NCBI RefSeq assembly: GCF_035222485.1 | Contig: NC_085921.1 | Coordinates: 434,001 to 498,000, forward strand | DNA: 64,000 nt | Direction of reading: 5' to 3' | Source: Podospora pseudoanserina | Taxonomy: Eukaryota; Ascomycota; Sordariomycetes; Sordariales; Podosporaceae | In this document: positions 60,427 through 64,000 of the stretch, piece by piece | Numbering within the stretch: the stretch's first letter is position 1 | Layout of the letters: the number at the start of each line of letters is the position of its first letter | Position numbers and translations under genes: made by a program | Notes under the pieces: generated by a model | Told to the model about the DNA's origin: nothing | What the model saw: only the letters and a program-made list of their open reading frames with translations | The model's database searches: none

Positions 60427-63400
60427 AGACTCATTGATAGTCTTGGGGTTTCCCCTTTGGGGCGGCCCTCGATAGGCAAACGATGGGTACCTCGACTCGG
60501 GACACCGGCTCGATAGCCACCGCACTTGGGCCTGAAGAAACGCCATTGTCATGTAGCGGGACTCTCCAACGCAAGGGTCATGGTGCTAAGATGGGGCCGG
60601 GGCTTTTGTCATGACCAACACAGACAGCTGAGGATGCCGTGGGAGGACGGAGGGCCAGAAACGGCCCTTGCCGGCAAACCACTGCGAAAGCCAGGCTCCA
60701 CCAATCCAACAGTTCCTGAACGGACAGCAGGAACAGGGTTATCGGATAGCACGCCAGCCCTGCACTTGCAGGCCCCATCAGTACCCCCTAGCCAGCGGCC
60801 ACACTAGCTCTGCTGGTAAGGGATATGCAGCGACGTAAACTCAGAAGCGAGAGGCAAGGACAAAGCGTCGAAGCCAAAACAGACCATTTTCAACGGCGTC
60901 GATGATACGGCACCCGCCAGTGGCCCGAGAGGGTCCCGCCCTTTGCTGATCGTCATGGCTGGCAAGGAGGTTTGCAGTGACCGGCCGCTGAGCCTATCGT
61001 TCATCGGACTATGGTGACGGACTCCCCCACGACACCCACGGCGCGCACGACCCGACCATACAGAGTACACAAAAATTGCTGAAAAGCGGCTCGCAGTTTC
61101 CCCTTTGCAGCAAATCGTGCCTGATTTAGCCGCGGGTCCCTGGCGGATCAGGCCACCGCTCATGGTGCTGTCAAATCGCCCTCAGGAGAGCCGTGGTGAG
61201 AATGGTTGCGGACAACAAGGCATGTAGTTACCGCCAGCTGACAAGGGGTGGGAGCCTCATCGGCCGTAGGTGGCATAACCGGCGATTGCAACTCTCCACG
61301 GCATCCCATAGGTCCAGATCATCCCACCAGCTAGCTGCTGCAGCTGTCAAGCAGACGGACACATAGATCGACCGCCGGATCGGTTGCGGCAGCAGAACGG
61401 AAATCAACACAATACTGCCGCGGGAAACTTCCAGAGCGACGGCAGGGTCAGGGCAGACATGACGTTGTGCCGAAAACGACCAGGCAGATCAAGCTTCGAC
61501 CCCAGGTCTGGCAAGGTAGCATCAGCGGCCTCAAACTCGCTCATTGTGCTTGTGTCGCCGTTGCCGTGGCCATCGACAGGAACGAGAATGCAAGATAGGA
61601 GCACACTTGATGCTGGCTCGCACGGGTCCAACTGATCCCGACACACTTGTCATGTACACGGCATGATATCGAAAACCTGAAGTCTGCTCCTGCTCCTCTA
61701 ATTGTGCACCCACTGCGAGACGCGCCTGCAAGGTTGTCAAGGGCTGCAATGGTTCCAGCAGACAGCCGGATGAGGGGAGGTCAGATGAGAGACATCAAAT
61801 TCCAACACCCGCCCACGCCACTGGGCGGATCGACGGCGACCATGTCCGCACACGACGATATGATCTTAACGGTCGGTTCGCGATCAAGATGCCGCATGTA
61901 GGCGACTGCTGCTGTTGGTTGCCGGCCCAGGACCCAGTATATTGGCACTGATTTTCGACATGCTGAACACAACCAATTTTGTCTTTCTCTCTCTCCTCTA
62001 GCCCCATTAACTGGAAGGATGGATGGATGTCCTGCGTCTCAGGTACAGCAGCACAGCCGAACAGCTGGTCCGTGATTCTCCAGGGAAGAAGCATGTTTTC
62101 TTCAAGGCACACAGCGAGGGCCTCAGCAAACGACAGGGCCATCCTGGCAAACGGGCCCTGGGTCTTGATTCAAAGTCCACAGCCTCGTGAGGGACGGGGG
62201 AACAAGGGGGTGTCGATAACAGGCCTGAACGGTCAAACTAGCTTGGTAGTTGGCCAGAAAATGGCGTTCAGATGAAGGTGTAGCGTAGCTGGCCTGGTGC
62301 AAGCCTCCGAGACCGGTCCAAGCAGGTAGCTAGGTGTGTGTGTGCGTTCGGTATGCATCGAACAATTTGGCCGATGGTTGCCGCTGAGGTCTCTGGCTTG
62401 GCTCTTCCGTGATCTCGGCCCGTTATTTAGTGTTGACATTCGGAAACGGAATGAGGGAGCGCTGTGATGAGCATTGGGCGGTGGGTTGAATCATGACGCA
62501 CTGCTCGAAGCTTCTCATTGATGGAGAGCACGCATTCGGGCTCTAGGTTCCCGCCAAGCATCTTTTGCTGGGGAAAAAGCGGGGACGCCTTTCGGTAGCT
62601 GCTGGAACATCTCCACCACTCGGCTCCACAGTTGAAGATTGGACGCCCACTGATAACCCTGAAGTCCTGTAAGCCCCTAACCCTGCTCTATTCAGAATCA
62701 CCAAAGCAACACAGGATGAACACAGAACACAGAACACACACAGAGCAGGAGCACATGGCAAAAGCTCAACCACTGGAAAGGTATCACGACAACTGGATTG
62801 TATACAGCTTACGTTGCCCCTCACCTCACGTCATCGCCACAGTTTTGGGTGGTGGTATCTGATGGCTCGCAGCCTTGTTCCAGGCCTGGATTACATCAGC
62901 TCAACGGCTGAGCGCCTCCTCCCGTCTTCTGCAAGAAACGGCGATCGACAGAACGCCCGAGACGGGCCAGTTTCTTCTTCCAAATCTACCATCTCAACGG
63001 TCACTGCTCATCAGTGCTCGCACCGGGAGGTCAGACCCTTCGTATCTACGAGCTTTATCTCCTTCCAGCCTTCCCGATCAGAGTCGCCGTGTTGTGCTCA
63101 CCGGGCATTGTCCCCGCCCCGAGGAAGCCCGGAAACCAGCTCCCGGCCGTCCGCTTATCGAAACCTTCTCATCGACGTCCAGTCTTGCGGCGCGGCTGTC
63201 TGTGGCCAGTCTAGCGGAAATAACCGGTCGCTGTTCCCAATGTCATCATGCAGCCACCACCACACCAACACCACACCACCACCACCGGACTCCGGGTTTC
63301 GCTTCGCCCGTCAGCCGCTGTGCCGTTGCTCTTAACCAACAGATACCCTTGTCCGGCCATGCTCCCCAGATCAATACCAGATTTGCCAAGACACCACCAG

Positions 63401-64000
63401 GCGATTGTGTTCCATAACCAAACCCATGGGACTGCATTCCAGTCATATTTGTACCTTCGGCATGCTATATGCTGTTCGATGAGATCACCCGGTACTCATC
63501 AAGGGCAACCGCATATTAGAGCAAGATGAGGCACTTTGCTCTGTTGATGCGCTTGCTAGCCCGTCGTGCTTTTAAGTCCATGGCCGTACACACAACATGA
63601 CAAAGTTCCGTGAGACAGCTTCAATGCCAAATGTCATTGCTGGCTGGATTCAGCTTCCCTATGCACCCAAGAGCTGTGCGGTTCGGGGCTTGCGCAAAGC
63701 TGGGTCCTCTGTACGACCCTCGGTCAACCTCTTTTTTGCCAGACATCGTGTTCTACTTCTCTTCGCTTTCCATCTTCACAAGCCCTCCTTCTTTGAGGCT
63801 GTCAATATTTTCGTGCCGACATGGCACCGGCACTTACTGGTCCTGTCATGAGCAAACACTGAGTCATTTTCAGCCAGCATCTGTCGTCCTCCCCAGCCGG
63901 AACTCGGGCGGCCTTTCCTCAAGCCACAGGTGGCACAGAAAGCGATAACCACATCCTCAAGTGAACAACAAGCTGGCTACATTCTCATGGCCATCTCCTG
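60427..64000. other. Upstream region to the window end, no gene seen
   Basis: 3.6 kb of mixed composition. Open frames up to 180 codons (62814-63417, two overlapping frames) have no domain or splice support. Part of it is presumably the distal promoter of the synthase. Confidence 0.5.

Noticed and set aside
62814-63417. 173- and 180-codon overlapping plus-strand frames
   Set aside because: Two frames open over the same GC-rich stretch, with no domain and no splice support.
1-64000. CRISPR arrays, bacterial operons or phage features
   Set aside because: The genome is clearly fungal; no regularly spaced direct repeats of that type were seen.

Overview
The window comes from a filamentous ascomycete, most likely a Sordariomycete close to Sordariales. 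The evidence is short introns (55-145 nt) with GTAAGT/GTATGT-type donors and CTRAC-like branch sites, a lone dispersed 5S rRNA gene, an AT-rich island that looks RIP-mutated, and a DHN-melanin-type non-reducing polyketide synthase. I support seven protein genes and one RNA gene. Exon joins were worked out by hand from splice signals, reading phase and family conservation.

Left part (0-14 kb), ordinary gene density: an NmrA/isoflavone-reductase-like oxidoreductase (+, 3 exons); a CECR1/ADGF adenosine-deaminase-family protein (-, 4 exons) in which nearly every metal and catalytic residue is replaced; a 5-oxoprolinase of the glutathione cycle (+, single exon), divergent from the previous gene; and a TinC/ADIP-like coiled-coil protein (+, 2 exons).

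Middle and right (14-60 kb), very gene-poor: a 5S rRNA gene (-) near 15.2 kb, then three genes that look like a dispersed melanin locus. These are a Cmr1/Pig1-type regulator with two C2H2 fingers plus a Zn2Cys6 cluster (+, 22.9-26.2 kb), an AflR-type Zn2Cys6 regulator (-, 41.6-42.9 kb), and a SAT-KS-AT-PT-ACP-ACP-TE polyketide synthase (-, 53.4-60.1 kb). Intergenic gaps of about 7.6, 15.4 and 10.5 kb show no convincing coding sequence. The 15.4 kb gap holds a roughly 1.3 kb AT-rich, probably RIP-inactivated repeat. No tailoring genes (T4HN/T3HN reductase, scytalone dehydratase) are visible.

How they may work together: the two regulators probably control the polyketide synthase. The synthase promoter carries a site matching the AflR consensus (60416-60426), which suggests direct control by the AflR-type neighbour. 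This link is inference. The left-hand genes appear to be unrelated housekeeping or accessory functions. The last 3.9 kb of the window show no gene.
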